Shown: one piece after another, positions 23,856 to 35,120 of the stretch | Position numbering within the stretch: the stretch's first letter is position 1 | Layout of the letters: each line of letters begins with the position of its first letter | Origin: Prostheceraeus crozeri | Taxonomy: Eukaryota; Platyhelminthes; Polycladida; Euryleptidae | DNA length: 64,000 nt | Assembly: GCA_907163375.1 (NCBI GenBank) | Contig: CAJQUW010001728.1 | Coordinates: 168,211 to 232,210 of the forward strand | Direction: 5' to 3' | Notes under the pieces: generated by a model | Told to the model about the DNA's origin: nothing | Seen by the model: only the letters and a program-made list of their open reading frames with translations | The model's database searches: none | Program-made: the position numbers and the translations under genes

Positions 23856-24010
23856 TAAAACTTCGTGATGACCTGCGCGCTATTTTTCCTCTACAAAATC
23901 ATTAAAGGTCCCAGATGCTTCTCAAATTTTACAAAGTTCACTTGACAAAGTGTTTTAGAAAGTGTGCCCAGGAGCATCATATTTTATAAGAAAGATCAAT
24001 TGCCTTAACC

Positions 24011-24044
24011 GGACATGTTTCAATCATAAATTGACCATCATCAG
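24011..24044 (-). ncRNA. Solitary hammerhead-like core, probably decayed
   Basis: The minus strand reads CTGATGA, a stem II with two G-U pairs (GGTCA/TGATT), GAAA, the palindrome ACATGT and the triplet GTC, the same stem III and cleavage site as the 3.1-kb ribozyme. I cannot find good stem I pairing. No coding sequence of a PLE lies next to it on that strand. Confidence 0.4.
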
Positions 24045-24092
24045 TTACAAAAGTAACGTATCAAAGTAACATAAACGACAGATCTTTCTTAA

Positions 24093-25025
24093 CCCTATAT
24101 AGTTCCACTAGGGGGGGGCGTTTTTCGTCTCCCCCTGGCGAATTTTTTGAATATCTTTTAAACCAAGCAAGCAATGTCCAACAGATTTCTAGCACCTTCT
24201 AAGTATTATGCAACTTTTGACTGAAGGATGATGAATTTTGCAGAATACTTTTGGCATCAGAGCAATTTTAAAATTTGAATGTTTGGAATATCTTGTCTGA
24301 TTTTGGTATATATTCACTTCTAATGTATGTTGCGGCATCAATTCTTGATGAAATAAGTTCAGATTACATAAAGGATTCTTCCTATTAATATAAAGATATT
24401 CACAAATGCAAAATCTTTGAATTTGAAATTATTTGCTCATCATGTACGCATGTTTGAAATTTGAAATTCAAATTTCAAATGTGATGTTTTATTATTTTTG
24501 TATTTGTTAGCTCTGCATCTGATCAGAAATTATTGAAATTTTTCTTAATCTCACCTATTGCTTTTAGCCTCAGTGTCTCGATAAAAGTCACCACATTCGG
24601 CTGTTTCTTCACCCGCAGAAACTAAATACTAAAATGTGCGATTTTAGTGATGTTTGAGCAGAAATAAGGGTTTTAATTATTTGACCTTTAGCCTCATCTA
24701 ATGCAATGATGTAATCTCAGAGGGACTAATAATAATCGTTCTATTAACCATTTAACCAGATCTTTCGATTAGTGTATGGTTTATTAGTTTTTGTTCTCAT
24801 TTTCCATTTCAGATAGTAATCTAGCGGAAATTTGTCAAGAATTGGCGGTTTTTTACCTTTGGCCTTCACCTCAGCCCAGGGATGACCTTAGAAATAAAAC
24901 TGATGCTGTTTTTCTGAATCCCTATTCAATGCCTATTCGATTGGTGTGTGGTTTGGCAAAATCGGTGCAATAGTTTGGGAGATCAGTACGGGGGCGCGTT
25001 TGGAAAAAACCCCAGTGGGCGAGGG
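24093..25025. mobile_element. Non-autonomous piggyBac-like element, 933 bp
   Basis: The element starts CCCTATATAGTTCC and ends in GGGCGAGGG, with TTAA directly outside both ends (24089-24092 and 25026-25029). Inner parts of the two ends share CACTGGGG/CACTAGGGG and a G/C-rich block. TTAA duplications with CCCT ends are the piggyBac signature. The interior is AT-rich and carries no transposase. Confidence 0.7.
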
Positions 25026-25029
25026 TTAA

Positions 25030-25448
25030 ATACGTATTCACACACACATTGATGCATAGAAGACACAAACAGATAAAACTAAAAGGACTTTATTACAAAC
25101 TAATTAGTTAAACCAACAAGTTAGAAGATAATATCTATAAAAAGGTAAAATTATTTGCAGATTCAAGCACAAAGTGCATGAATCATTCCTTTCATGCTCG
25201 ATATCTCTGTCAATGTGCTATTTATGAGTCTATACTTTCATGCCGCAATTTTCTTTGACTTGTATATTAGAAAGTTTCATTATCAAAAAATAGCACTCTG
25301 ATTTCTTACGTAATCAGTCAGCACAGAAACGAATAATCGTCACCCTCGGTGTCATACATAGACTATGATCGGTGGGCACAATAGTCACTGTAAAGCGAAA
25401 AGTCGGATTTCAATGGTAATTGTGACACACTTTGTCAACATGAGTAGA
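25030..25448. other. Unassigned sequence
   Basis: No open frame of note and no repeat ends recognised. Confidence 0.4.
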
Positions 25449-25639
25449 AGGCCTCAGCCACACTGAGAGCTTTTCCAAGCGTTTCCGAGCAAAGCGTTTT
25501 GGAGCAAATATAAAGTCACCATTGCAGCAGCTGTAGACTACCACACTGCATGCAAAGCAAACCAGAGCGATTGATGCCTTGCGGACATACGTTTGCTCGG
25601 ACGCTCGTGTTTGCTTTACTTTCAGTGTAGCTGAGGCCT
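25449..25639. mobile_element. Small inverted-repeat MITE, 191 bp
   Basis: AGGCCTCAGCCACACTGA on the left faces TCAGTGTAGCTGAGGCCT on the right (17 of 18 bases), and the pairing continues inward more weakly (CCGAGCAAA/TTTGCTCGG). I see no clear target duplication, so the superfamily is open. Confidence 0.7.
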
Positions 25640-26101
25640 AATGCGTTTCTAGAGTTTCAATTTATCACATGGGAACTGATGCCAAAAACGGAGGTCCTCT
25701 CCATACAAACTGCCACACAAAGGGGTTGGTTGTCATGCATGGATTGCAGCAAAACTCTAATAACTCTCCTGTCCGCACCATACCGTTAGGGATTAATAAA
25801 CCTCGAACGTTTAGACCTCTAACTAGAGATATGTTAGACACAAACAACTCACTATCTAGCACAGTTTCTGAGCGGTTGCCCCAGGTCACTTGCCGTTTTG
25901 TGGCAGTCGGACGACATCTGAGTTCCACTAGCGACTGACTGATGTCCTACTGCGTCATTTGCTTATTCTCATTCTGTACATAAACTGTTATCTATCCGTG
26001 CATTCAGTCTGTAACCGTTGATGAACAATGCCGAAATGGTGGATAACACAAAAAAATATTTTGATTCCTGAGATAGCCAGTGGCAACTGAAAATATCATG
26101 A
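25640..26101. other. Unassigned; open on both strands at 25669-25938
   Basis: An 89-codon plus frame and an 87-codon minus frame cover the same bases. The base composition is less AT-rich than the surroundings. I recognise no domain, and neither strand has a clear splice context, so I do not call a gene. Confidence 0.3.
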
Positions 26102-26119
26102 ACATACACCAGAGCTGGA

Positions 26120-26290
26120 AGTCGGTCGTGGGTCATGGGTCAGGTGGGTCACAAAATCGCGTGGGTCACGTGGGTCGTGGGTCATGCTTTTCCGAAACGG
26201 TAGTGGGTCAGGTGGGTATGTGGATCACATATGCCGTGGGTCAGGTGGGTCGTGGGTCAGACTTCGTTGACTCACTTCCAACCAGTTTGA
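26120..26290 (+). repeat. GTGGGTCA subterminal repeat cluster
   Basis: Irregular direct repeats of GTGGGTCA, GGTGGGTC and CGTGGGTC. The cluster closes with CGTTGACTCACTTCCAACC, which resembles the right end of the hAT element, so a smaller relative of about 175 bp may be embedded at the left end. Confidence 0.7.
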
Positions 26291-27628
26291 CCCATGATAG
26301 ATTTGACAATCTCAAATACTGTGAACTTCATTTATTCGTATTCTAATCATCCATGAAAAATGATTGAGTCAGTGTCACTGAAAGGGGTGATGGATGCACA
26401 CAGTCAAAATATGCAACACTATTGACTTTCACGTGCCTCATACAGTTTCGAAAGGGGACGGAATTCACACAAATGGAAGACTCGAAAACAATTGCTGCTG
26501 TCTACTGAGAGATGTTGGTTGGTGGAGAGAAGTTGTTTGAGTACAATTGTGTATTATCGATTCTCTGTTGCCATGTCTGACGATACCCAATGATGTGTGA
26601 CCTTGATTTCAGAGATACAGCTACTGAATAAGTCAGGTATTCAGAGGTTTTATTCATCTTGAGAATTTTCTTTCAATGCCAACTGACCTTCGTTTTGTTT
26701 GCTTCGTTTGATTTTGTTGGTCTTTCGTAGAAAATATCCTCTGGTAGAGATTAGAATGGTAAATCTCCGGTAAAGATTGATCACAGCCTAAATATTTTCG
26801 AAATATGTAATTGATCAAAATATCTTTCATAATATACATGCTTCACATCTTAAGTATTTAACCGTTCAATCTACTTTCGCATCATACATGTTCCATGCAT
26901 CTCATTACTCATTCGATGCATGATAATCTGAAATACGATTATGCATACGAAGGTCATTGATATAGACTTATCCCTTTCACACAGACTTATTACAGCAGAT
27001 CTCTGTGAGGAGATATTTTTTGACACTTCGTATCAATAAAAAGTTTCGTTTTGATATTTGATTTGGTATCAATTAAAATAGGAATATTTACATGATATCA
27101 CTAGTACTAGTTATCACAACGTACTCGTACATTAGCGCCACTCAAATATATCAGTTCATCTATATGTATTGCATGCAAGCTTGAATTATAATAATATTAT
27201 AATAATGATATTCACGCGTTACGCATGCTTACTCCATTTGTTTTTCAATGAATGTCATTCTTACATCAAATATACAACTTTCTACTTAATAGTTAGCGGA
27301 AGTTAATGAAATTTGAATCGACTGCCATCAGAAGCAACAAAATATTAGTTTGAAGAATTTTGCGGGATAATTTTCACGCATGTGGTATCGTGCATAATAA
27401 ATGTACGAATAAATGATTTAGTCCTACTGCAATCTTATTTTTTAACTTCATTTGATTAAGAAATGTAACATTTGAAATTTAGTCTGTATGGCCCGCAACT
27501 TAACTAATCATCTCTGTACGAGTTAAATAGTTAGCACTAAAAAGGATAGTCAAGAATTATAACAAGAAACAGAGTCGTTTAAATTTTATTAGAACTTTAG
27601 GCATTTGTGGTGCATGAACTTTGATTAT

Positions 27629-29103
27629 AAGATTGTTTCATAAAAAATGGATCACCCTTAAACATCGCCTTAACTTCAACTTTGTCTGACTCCGCCAAAC
27701 TTGAACGAATTTCTCTGAAATTTGGATGATGTGTCAGTTGTGCTTACTAATATCATTGTTGGAAATTTCAAGCATGAATATTGAGTTGTTTTCCTGTTAT
27801 AGATAAAAAAGTAGTAGATAATTTGATCTTCATTTAGCAATGTTACACAAAATCATACCTCACTCTTATAAAATTACATTTGTTTCCTTTGTTATGTAAT
27901 ATGTTGTTCTACAAGGCAAAAGCTATCAAGCAAAACAAAAATAAAGAAAATCGGTCAATCAGAGCCAGTATAGCACCATTATTCATCAACAATAATGTAG
28001 CTGCTACATGTGATTAACTGGACTTCATGTTCCATAGCTTCCTGACTTCGTTGCGGTGGTGTTGGCAGCACTCCTGATTGCTTTCAGCTAGAAATCTATC
28101 TCTTACCGGTTGAAAACAATACAAAGCACAAATGAACAATAACGAGATCGCATTCACAAAAGGCAAAGTGTCAGCCTTGCTTTTAAACATCCAAACGTAG
28201 AGACCGCCTAATTTTGAGATTTGTTAAAGTTGATCCAAGTCTCTCGTTAACTGAGATGGCTGCACTAGACTCGTCTATTTCTAAGTCCACTATTCGTAGA
28301 AGACTTATTGAGTCGAATTTCAAGAGCTGTAAGAGGCCCTCTCAGATCGAATTATCAGATCAGCATACAAAAAGACGTCTCAGATGGGCAATGAGTCATT
28401 GTCACTGGCGAAATCAATGGGATCGGGTTGTCTGGTCTGATGAGGCATCAGTCCGTCTGAAGGATAGTGATGGTCGATTGAGATTATGGATAAGGTGGTG
28501 CGACTCTACTGATTTGGACTGGCATTTGGACCAATGGCCGCTCTGAACTTCTCATACAGCAACGAACCATGAATTCTGAACGCTATGTGAATGTTTTACG
28601 AATGAACATTGGCCAAATGACAGATCAACTTGGTGATCCATTGACTTGGTTATTTATGGATGATAATGCCACGTGTCACAGGAGTAGTAGAGTCAATTAG
28701 GGCTTAGGACATTTTCTTGGCCAGCTCGTTCTCCTGATCTGAATCCCATAGAAAATGTATGGAGTATTCTAAAACGTAACGTTTGTCGTTCACTGCTACC
28801 TACAGATGGCGTATCACAACTTACGTCACTGATAAAAAGAGAGTGGAGAAAGTTAGATCAGTCAAAAATCAACGATATCATCGAATCAATGCCTAGCCGA
28901 ATTGGTAATGCCATTGACAATAAGGGTAGGGCCGCAAAATATTAGCTTCTTAAGAACCGTTACTGTATCATAGCTTATCAGATTATATAAGGACATTTAA
29001 ATATATTAGGGACATGAAATAACATGAAAAAATTCTTTCTGTATCATACTTATGTTTTATTTAGTCAAATTTTAGGATGATCCACTTTTTATGAAACGGA
29101 CTG
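27629..29103 (+). mobile_element. Tc1-like transposon, 1475 bp, inside the hAT
   Basis: The right end (complement) CAGTCCGTTTCATAAAAAGTGG matches the left end AAGATTGTTTCATAAAAAATGG and continues with GATCA(C/T)CCTA. TA lies outside the right end. It carries a broken DD34E-type transposase on the plus strand. Confidence 0.8.
28120..28945 (+). pseudogene. Tc1-like DDE transposase, broken
   Basis: An HTH part (SISKSTIRRRLIE) is followed by WSDEASV with the first catalytic Asp. After a frame change near 28500 come NGRSELL, MDDNATCH with the second Asp, and RSPDLNPIENVW with the catalytic Glu, ending at TAG 28945. An in-frame stop falls between the second Asp and the Glu (about 28697), and a further length change is nearby. 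All three catalytic residues can still be seen, but not in one frame. Confidence 0.8.
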
Positions 29104-29369
29104 TATTATATGTATTTGTCATGTGACAAGAGATCTGATACACTTGAATCTTCATAACAAATCTTAACAATAATTTTGATACTACGAGACCTCTGTCTAG
29201 ATAGACCTAGAATCTTGAATGAAAATGAAACTAAAGATGATATCATAAACGGAAATTGCACTCACATCATTCACCCTTGCAGCATGTGGGTCAGGTGGGT
29301 CAAAGATGTGGTGGGTCGGGTGGGTCGTGGGTCATGTTTCGTTGACCCACTTCCAACTCTGACATACAC

Positions 29370-29817
29370 CAAGAATGCCTCACTACAACTTATGTACAGA
29401 TGACATGCATAGAATCACGAACAAAGCTTTTCCCTGCGCAGGCCAAGGGAGCTAAAAAATACTCTAGAAACGTAGAGCAAGTTCTGGAAATGCTCCCACA
29501 TCATTTAAAATATGCTTGCCAGGAGGCATGAAAGAAAACATCCAATACACTTTGTGTGCCTTAGGAACAGGGAGCTTAGGAAGCAAATACATTTGCGAAG
29601 TTTGTTACTGCTTGATGGCTCTAAGGTTGAGCATTCACGACCATATAAACATCCTTTAAAACGGAGGACAGGCAAAAGAGTCTCGAGTCTACGACGTACA
29701 TGAAGATCAAAATCGATGTCAGCATTAAGAGGAACATAATGCTTTTCATTTGACAATTGACGAAATGCCTCTGCTTCATTATACATGTATAATATGTATA
29801 ATGCATATATGTACATA
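29370..29817. other. Unassigned sequence
   Basis: Frames of 63 (plus) and 115 (minus) codons overlap at 29505-29852. Neither shows a recognisable domain. I see no repeat ends. Confidence 0.35.
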
Positions 29818-29819
29818 TA

Positions 29820-31219
29820 CGGAGTGGCGCACAAGGATGCATGCGCCCGCAATGAATAACGTGATTCGCCAAGTCAAATGCAAAACACGCGTGCTGTCTG
29901 ACATTGTGTGCCATGAGCGTATAGTCTGACTGAAATCTGTTCATGACACTCTGCAATCGATTATGCTGTTACGAGTGATTTTGATTAATTTACATGTGGT
30001 GTGAAGAATGGCAGACACGGAACAAAGACGGTTTATCGACAGAATAAGAGCAATAACATTCAAGCAAAGCAAAGATGAAGGGGCCCATTTTATAACAAGG
30101 CAATGGGTAGCTGAGAAAATTGGTCGCAGTGAAACATTTGTTAAAGAGAATTGGAATCGGGATCCATATGATTGTGAGATGAGAAAGGAGAACATTGGAC
30201 GGTCTGGAGAGGTGCTGAACGAACATGAGAAGAGGATAATCCGTCTCAGCGCTGGAAGACAAAGAAAAAGCACCAGACAGCGAAACAAATAGCAACAGCT
30301 AGAGGTAACAGGCCTAGCCCATCTCGTCGAACAGTTCAAAGATATATGGAGTCACAAGAGATGAAGCCATTCCATGTCATAAAGAAACCTTTCAAAAGTC
30401 CACAACAGCGGGAGAATCAAGTTTGGTTCTGCAATTTCTTGAGGCTTTGGACGATTGAAATTTTATCCATGTCGTGTGCAGCGATGAATTTTTCATTTAC
30501 GTTAGCAGGAAAACAAACCATCAAAATGATCGCGTCTGGGCCACATCCATCGATTTGATCGAAGAACATGAACGATTTCGACAGGTTTCTGCACATCCAG
30601 AATGCATTGGACTTTTTGTATGTTTTCTGCGAAGAAAATGATGGCCGTTATCAAAGAACAAGGACAGTCGTGGACTGGAGAATACTTCCGAGAAACTATT
30701 CTTACCCAAAATGTATTCCCCCTTTTGAAAAACAGGGAAAATGTCATCGATCCTGATGAAGTAACATTCCTTAACGATAAAGCGCCTTGTTTCAAAGCTC
30801 TTGCAACGCAACAGCTCTTGAGAGAGAACAATGTCGATTTCTTCGACAATAGCCAATGGCCAGGGAATTCACCAGATTTAAATCCCTGTGAGAATTTAGG
30901 CGCAATCATCAAGGACAAAGTTGAAGCTGTTCTTCATTCTTTCCCCAACAATCAACAGCATAGCCTGACAACTTTACGAAGTGTGCTTCATGATGTTCTA
31001 TCAAATATGGAGAATGACTCAAATTTATTCCTTCGTTTGCTACACTCTTTCCCTCAACGCTTGGCTGCGATCATAGCAGCACGTGGTGGTCATACCAACT
31101 ATTGACTGTGTTTGGTCTTTTGTCTTGACATTTAATGTTATGTTTCATAAAATAAATCATTTTAATAAATAATACTTTTACGACATATCGTTACGGGCGT
31201 ATCTTTGTGCGCCACCCTG
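29820..31219 (+). mobile_element. Tc1/mariner-type transposon with DD37E spacing, 1400 bp
   Basis: The left end CGGAGTGGCGCACAAGGAT and right end (complement CAGGGTGGCGCACAAAGAT) are inverted repeats next to TA on both sides. The transposase between them is broken but recognisable (30008-31105). Confidence 0.85.
30008..31105 (+). pseudogene. DD37E transposase, broken
   Basis: The first frame (30008-30292) encodes an N-terminal DNA-binding part with TRQWVAEKIGRSETFVK. The frame then changes near 30255, giving RRTVQRYMES. Another change precedes VVCSDEFFIYVSRK, which holds the first catalytic Asp, and NHQNDRVWA. The last part (30602-31105) is open: FLNDKAPCFKA holds the second Asp and NSPDLNPCENLG the Glu, with 37 residues between them. 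The NHQNDRV motif and the 37-residue spacing recall the ITmD37E/TRT and DD37D groups. At least three frame changes and one stop make it inactive. Confidence 0.8.
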
Positions 31220-31221
31220 TA

Positions 31222-34005
31222 TAATAGAAGGGAAAAGATCTTCAAATCGTAGCAAGAAGTTTCACGGATGATTCTCAAACGATCAAACTTTGGAAAGAAT
31301 TAGATTTGTGATATCAAAATTTGAAGTCAGCATGATTAATGACAAGGTATAGAGATAAAGTAGCTATAGAGATGACAAATGTTCATAAAAAGTTTCACGA
31401 TTTTTACTTCATTGAAGACAATGCGCATATCTTTCTGTGCCTGCCTGTTGAGATGATCTCTGTCTTCTTGTTTAGCATTTCCTTACACTCCTTCATTAAG
31501 ATCTGATATTTTTCCTCCAGGTATAACGTGCACTGTCGTTCCACAATTGTATTTCTTCGCAAAATTTCCCACAGTTGTTATCAAAATGATAGAGTCGATA
31601 ATAGCTCAACTCAAACTCATAAATGTAAATTTACAAAACTCATAACGGAAACAAAGTGGTCTTGCTATTCTTGCGTCTCGAGTTCTTCGTCACTATCGCC
31701 ATCTTTTTACCCGTGATTTCTTCCCTATCGTATTACGTCTGATCATCAAATTATACAATTTTTCATTGCAACGCAGAAATTGAAGACAATTACATCTCCA
31801 CCAAAAACATTTTTTCACATAACTGGCCCTCAATTAGAAGCACTCTCGAATAAAACCCGCACATCAATTACAAAAGCAGGTAGCCCACAGGTTAGGCCTA
31901 CATTCGAGGTTGAATTTGTTGACTTAGTTGGATGCAAAAAATTCTTTTAGCTTAACAAGAAGAGACCAGATAGTGACAAGCTCACAAGATGAACTTTGAT
32001 TGATACAGTATTCCTTTCTATGCGGAAGGATTTCAATTCCATTCAAATCTGTGACCTGTGTCCTGCATACATGTGCTCGTACATTGCATATAACTACTGT
32101 GTAAAGAAGATACAATCGGTGTTTAAATACAATTCATTATCCAAAATGCGAACATCACTTACTTCAAGTTCAATGTTGAAAAAATGAGCATCGATTAGTT
32201 TAAACTCAGAGCTTAACTAACTATTTTGTGAATAGCCTAGAATTCAGTCTGAACGGCGCTCAGACATATTCTGGCAATAAGTTATCATTTTCATCAGTAC
32301 GTAGATAACTCTTTATATCATCAAAATCATGATATTCCTCTGTTTACTGCAAACTGACTTTGAGAGTTGAGTTGTTCTACATTCGCAAATAATTTCTCCA
32401 TATCAAACACTCGAAGTTGGGCTGAGGTTTACAGACCATTGTCATAAAATTGCTATAAACTTATTACTTGGGATAGAACATTGGTCAATGAGTGGCCGGT
32501 CAAATGCTTGAAACAAGTATTTGTAGGTTTTATCCTAAATGAGAAGTGTGGTTGTGAACTATCTGATGCTCATGTAGATTCCTTTCCAAACGGAGATATT
32601 GCGTTTATTAATTTCCAGACTATTTCGCTCTCAACTGTCACTCAAAAACGGAGTAAGAGTCGTGCGCGATTTCATGTTTGAAAATGTCTATTATACTCGC
32701 CATAATGATTATACTGTAACATTTCCATCGTTATCATCTTTCTTTAGCTTTCATGCAATGGGAGGCTAGCATCTAAAAGTATAATTGACAGATCTTTTCA
32801 TTTCTCTCATGCTCTCTAGAGAATACTCTACTGATTTAATTCAAAATGAATATAAGTCAAACTGTACTTCTTCAAGTGACAAAAAACTCAATTACTCAAT
32901 TATGGCAAAGCAATAATACAATTTCAACTTTTTTCTATCTGTTTGTTTAAAGATCTAAACGCAACAATCTTATTTGATATTGACGTTGCTGTCAAAACAA
33001 AACTCGAGTATTCGTTCATAGAATCGATAACTACCGATTCAACTAATGCCTCTAAAAATCGATTTTTAAAACTATTAGAAAGGGCAAATGGCTTGCAAGA
33101 CAATCACTTGATGATTCTTTAACTATGCATGGCATGTGTGAAATTTGAAAAAAATCGTTGGCAATTTTCAAATGAGGAGTTTGCCTCAAGAAATGAAGTG
33201 AATTTAAGGAAAAAAGAAAATATTCAAAGCGTGCTTTGAGAATGGCCAACCTCGCAATGGAGCTGAACTATCAATATACTGGCACCTTCCCAAGCTTTTT
33301 GCAGCAGCAACTGAATTTGTAGTGATTTCGTCGCTATTTTCAAATGACTAGGAGAAGACATGTTGATCACAATACATCCATGAGGTGAAGCATAGATTAA
33401 GCATATAGTAAGTAGAGCGTCGACTCAAAAAAGTGAAAAATTTTGCATTAAAGGATTTAGTTTCCTGCGGAGATTACGTTCCTGCTGTCTAGCAAATTAT
33501 TTGATCCATTTTAAAAAGGCTAAATTATTGCAAAATATTCATGTGTTTATATGCTAGCGATTTCGCACATCAGACTTCAATATATAAGTACTATGAATCT
33601 TTTAGGATATCGAGAAGAATGAACGTGTAATAACAAGCATATTAACTAAACGAAAATTTATCTGATTATGAAGGAAATTTCATAAACCACATTATAATGC
33701 AAGTCATCATACAAAAATTGATATCTTGTTCTGCTTTTTAGCTCACATTTCTAGTTTGCTAACCTAGTAGATCGAATTCATAAAGGTCTTTTCCACCAGG
33801 CTAAATGGATCTGTTAAGTTATGCCTCTTGTCGAAATTATTAACTAGCAGACTGAATCATTCGGTCTACAGAAATCAATGTGTAGAATTGAGTTATAATT
33901 GGCTAGAATCGTACTGCTCATATTTCAGATAGAATTCAACTATTCATATTTAACTGTAAATTGATGAAAGTTTTGCGACTACAAATCTTTGAAAGAAATA
34001 AAATT
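31222..34005. other. Unassigned AT-rich sequence, 2.8 kb
   Basis: Only short random frames. No transposon ends or RNA motifs recognised. Confidence 0.4.
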
Positions 34006-34008
34006 ACC

Positions 34009-34050
34009 AAATTAATGCTTCGACCATCTGAAGTGGCCATCATCAGAATT
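34009..34050 (-). ncRNA. Hammerhead-like motif after the truncated PLE
   Basis: On the minus strand AATT pairs with AATT as stem I around CTGATGA (34040-34046), a GGCCA/TGGTC stem II, GAAG in place of GAAA, and an ATT triplet. The first core box is perfect and the second is diverged, so it is a relic. Confidence 0.5.
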
Positions 34051-34750
34051 ATATTCTCTAAATCATTGCATTTGCTAGGCTATAAAAAATTCAAAATACA
34101 CTGTTTAAGGCACTTAATAACTTATTTCAAAGTCTTACGGAATGAAATCGAAATCACTTATAGTACTCAAAAACTTGTCCTAAAAAGAGATATCTTCACG
34201 CATGAACTAATCAAGTAACTTAGGTCTAACTGAGTCGCTTTGTCCGTTGAGAGATGGGGAACGGAGTTTGATCAGCAGCATTTCATCAATTAAGAGATCG
34301 TATCTGCTTGGGCACTTTTTTAAAATTGGGAAATTTGACTTTCGGGTGTTCTTGTCGTCGTGTTGTTGTTGTTTATGTCTACCAATAGACGATGACTGTT
34401 GTTTCTGTTCCTCCACTCTCTCAAATAAATGACGCGATTTGAAGCCGACATAACTTGCCTCGCACAAGTCACATGTATATTCGTAGACCACATCGTGACT
34501 ATTAATCAAAGGGGGTTTTGGAACTGATGATGTTATTAGAGATTTCATGTTTTGACTCCTGAATATTGGTGTAATGTAAGTTTGTGAGTTCAACGAATTC
34601 AACTTTCTGCGTACAAACGTTGACGCCTCTCCATCCTTAAACAGAAGAATAATAGTTCTGTATTTGCTCTTATCGTTGTCAGATAATTTACAATTTAGTT
34701 TTTGTTCACAATTTCTTTTATTGTTGTTAGTAGTAATAAAAGGTCCATAA
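34009..34750 (-). mobile_element. Truncated Penelope-like element beside the giant palindrome
   Basis: Minus-strand coding sequence ending at 34207 shows the C-terminal part of a PLE: the TFVRRKLNSL region, then the GIY-YIG start VVYEYTCDLCEASYVG with SRHLFERVEEQ, and the closing LLIDEMLLIKLRSPSLN. Everything upstream, including the reverse transcriptase, is absent because the homology stops where the C-rich repeats of the palindrome begin (about 34755). A hammerhead-like motif follows the frame at 34009-34050. Confidence 0.75.
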
Positions 34751-34754
34751 TAAA

Positions 34755-34976
34755 CACAGCGCGCCCCCCCTCCCCCCTCCCCCCTCTGGAACGACAGAGT
34801 GTCGTGGTCGGCCGCCGTGGTGCTTCGGGTCTGAGTCCCCCCCCCTCTGGAACGACTGAGGTTGTAGTCTGTCGTGGTGTGCCGGCCAGGTGGGTCCACG
34901 TTCACAAACTGTTCGCTGACTCCCCCCCCTCTGCAACGACAGAGTGTGAGACTCGGGTGAGTTGGTCCGACCGCCT
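34755..34976. repeat. C-tract repeats with CTCTGGAACGACAGAG
   Basis: Three copies of a run of C followed by CTCTGGAACGAC(A/T)GAG. The same C-tract with CTCTGGACAGC recurs inside the 330-480-bp units further in, so this is the outer edge of the left arm. Confidence 0.75.
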
Positions 34977-35120
34977 GGTTGACGTGGGCGACCGTCCAGG
35001 TTGACGTGGGCGACCGTCTAGGTTGACGTGGGCGACCGTCTAGGTTGACGTGGGTGACCGTCTAGGTTGACGTGGGCGACCATCTAGGTTGACGTGGGCG
35101 ACCGTCTAGGTTGTCGTGGA
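34977..35120. repeat. 22-bp minisatellite, about 6.5 copies
   Basis: The unit GTTGACGTGGGCGACCGTCTAG repeats in exact register at 34979, 35001, 35023, 35045, 35067 and 35089 with a degraded copy at 35111. Twenty-two is not a multiple of three and the copies carry single substitutions, so it is a minisatellite and not a coding repeat. I see no counterpart in the right arm. Confidence 0.95.

Larger units (their letters stand above)
26110..29361. mobile_element. Non-autonomous hAT-type transposon, 3252 bp, with Tc1 inside
   Basis: The ends CAGAGCTGGAAGT and ACTTCCAACTCTG are inverted repeats within a perfect 8-bp duplication ACATACAC (26102-26109 and 29362-29369). Both subterminal regions are packed with GTGGGTCA-type repeats, about ten on the left (26120-26260) and five on the right (29284-29336), all reading the same way on the plus strand. 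A Tc1 element (27629-29103) lies inside; without it the hAT is about 1.8 kb. I see no hAT transposase. Confidence 0.8.

Noticed and set aside
25669-25938. Overlapping 89- and 87-codon frames as an exon
   Set aside because: Open on both strands, no motif, no good splice signals.
29505-29852. 115-codon minus-strand frame
   Set aside because: No recognisable domain, and the plus strand is also open; it runs into the transposon end at 29820.
34207-34755. Missing N-terminal half of the pogo gene on the left side of the palindrome
   Set aside because: The left flank is PLE coding sequence; no CENP-B-type HTH is seen there, so the palindrome did not simply insert into the pogo gene.
34977-35120. 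CRISPR-like direct repeats
   Set aside because: Units abut with no spacers; it is a plain minisatellite in animal DNA.
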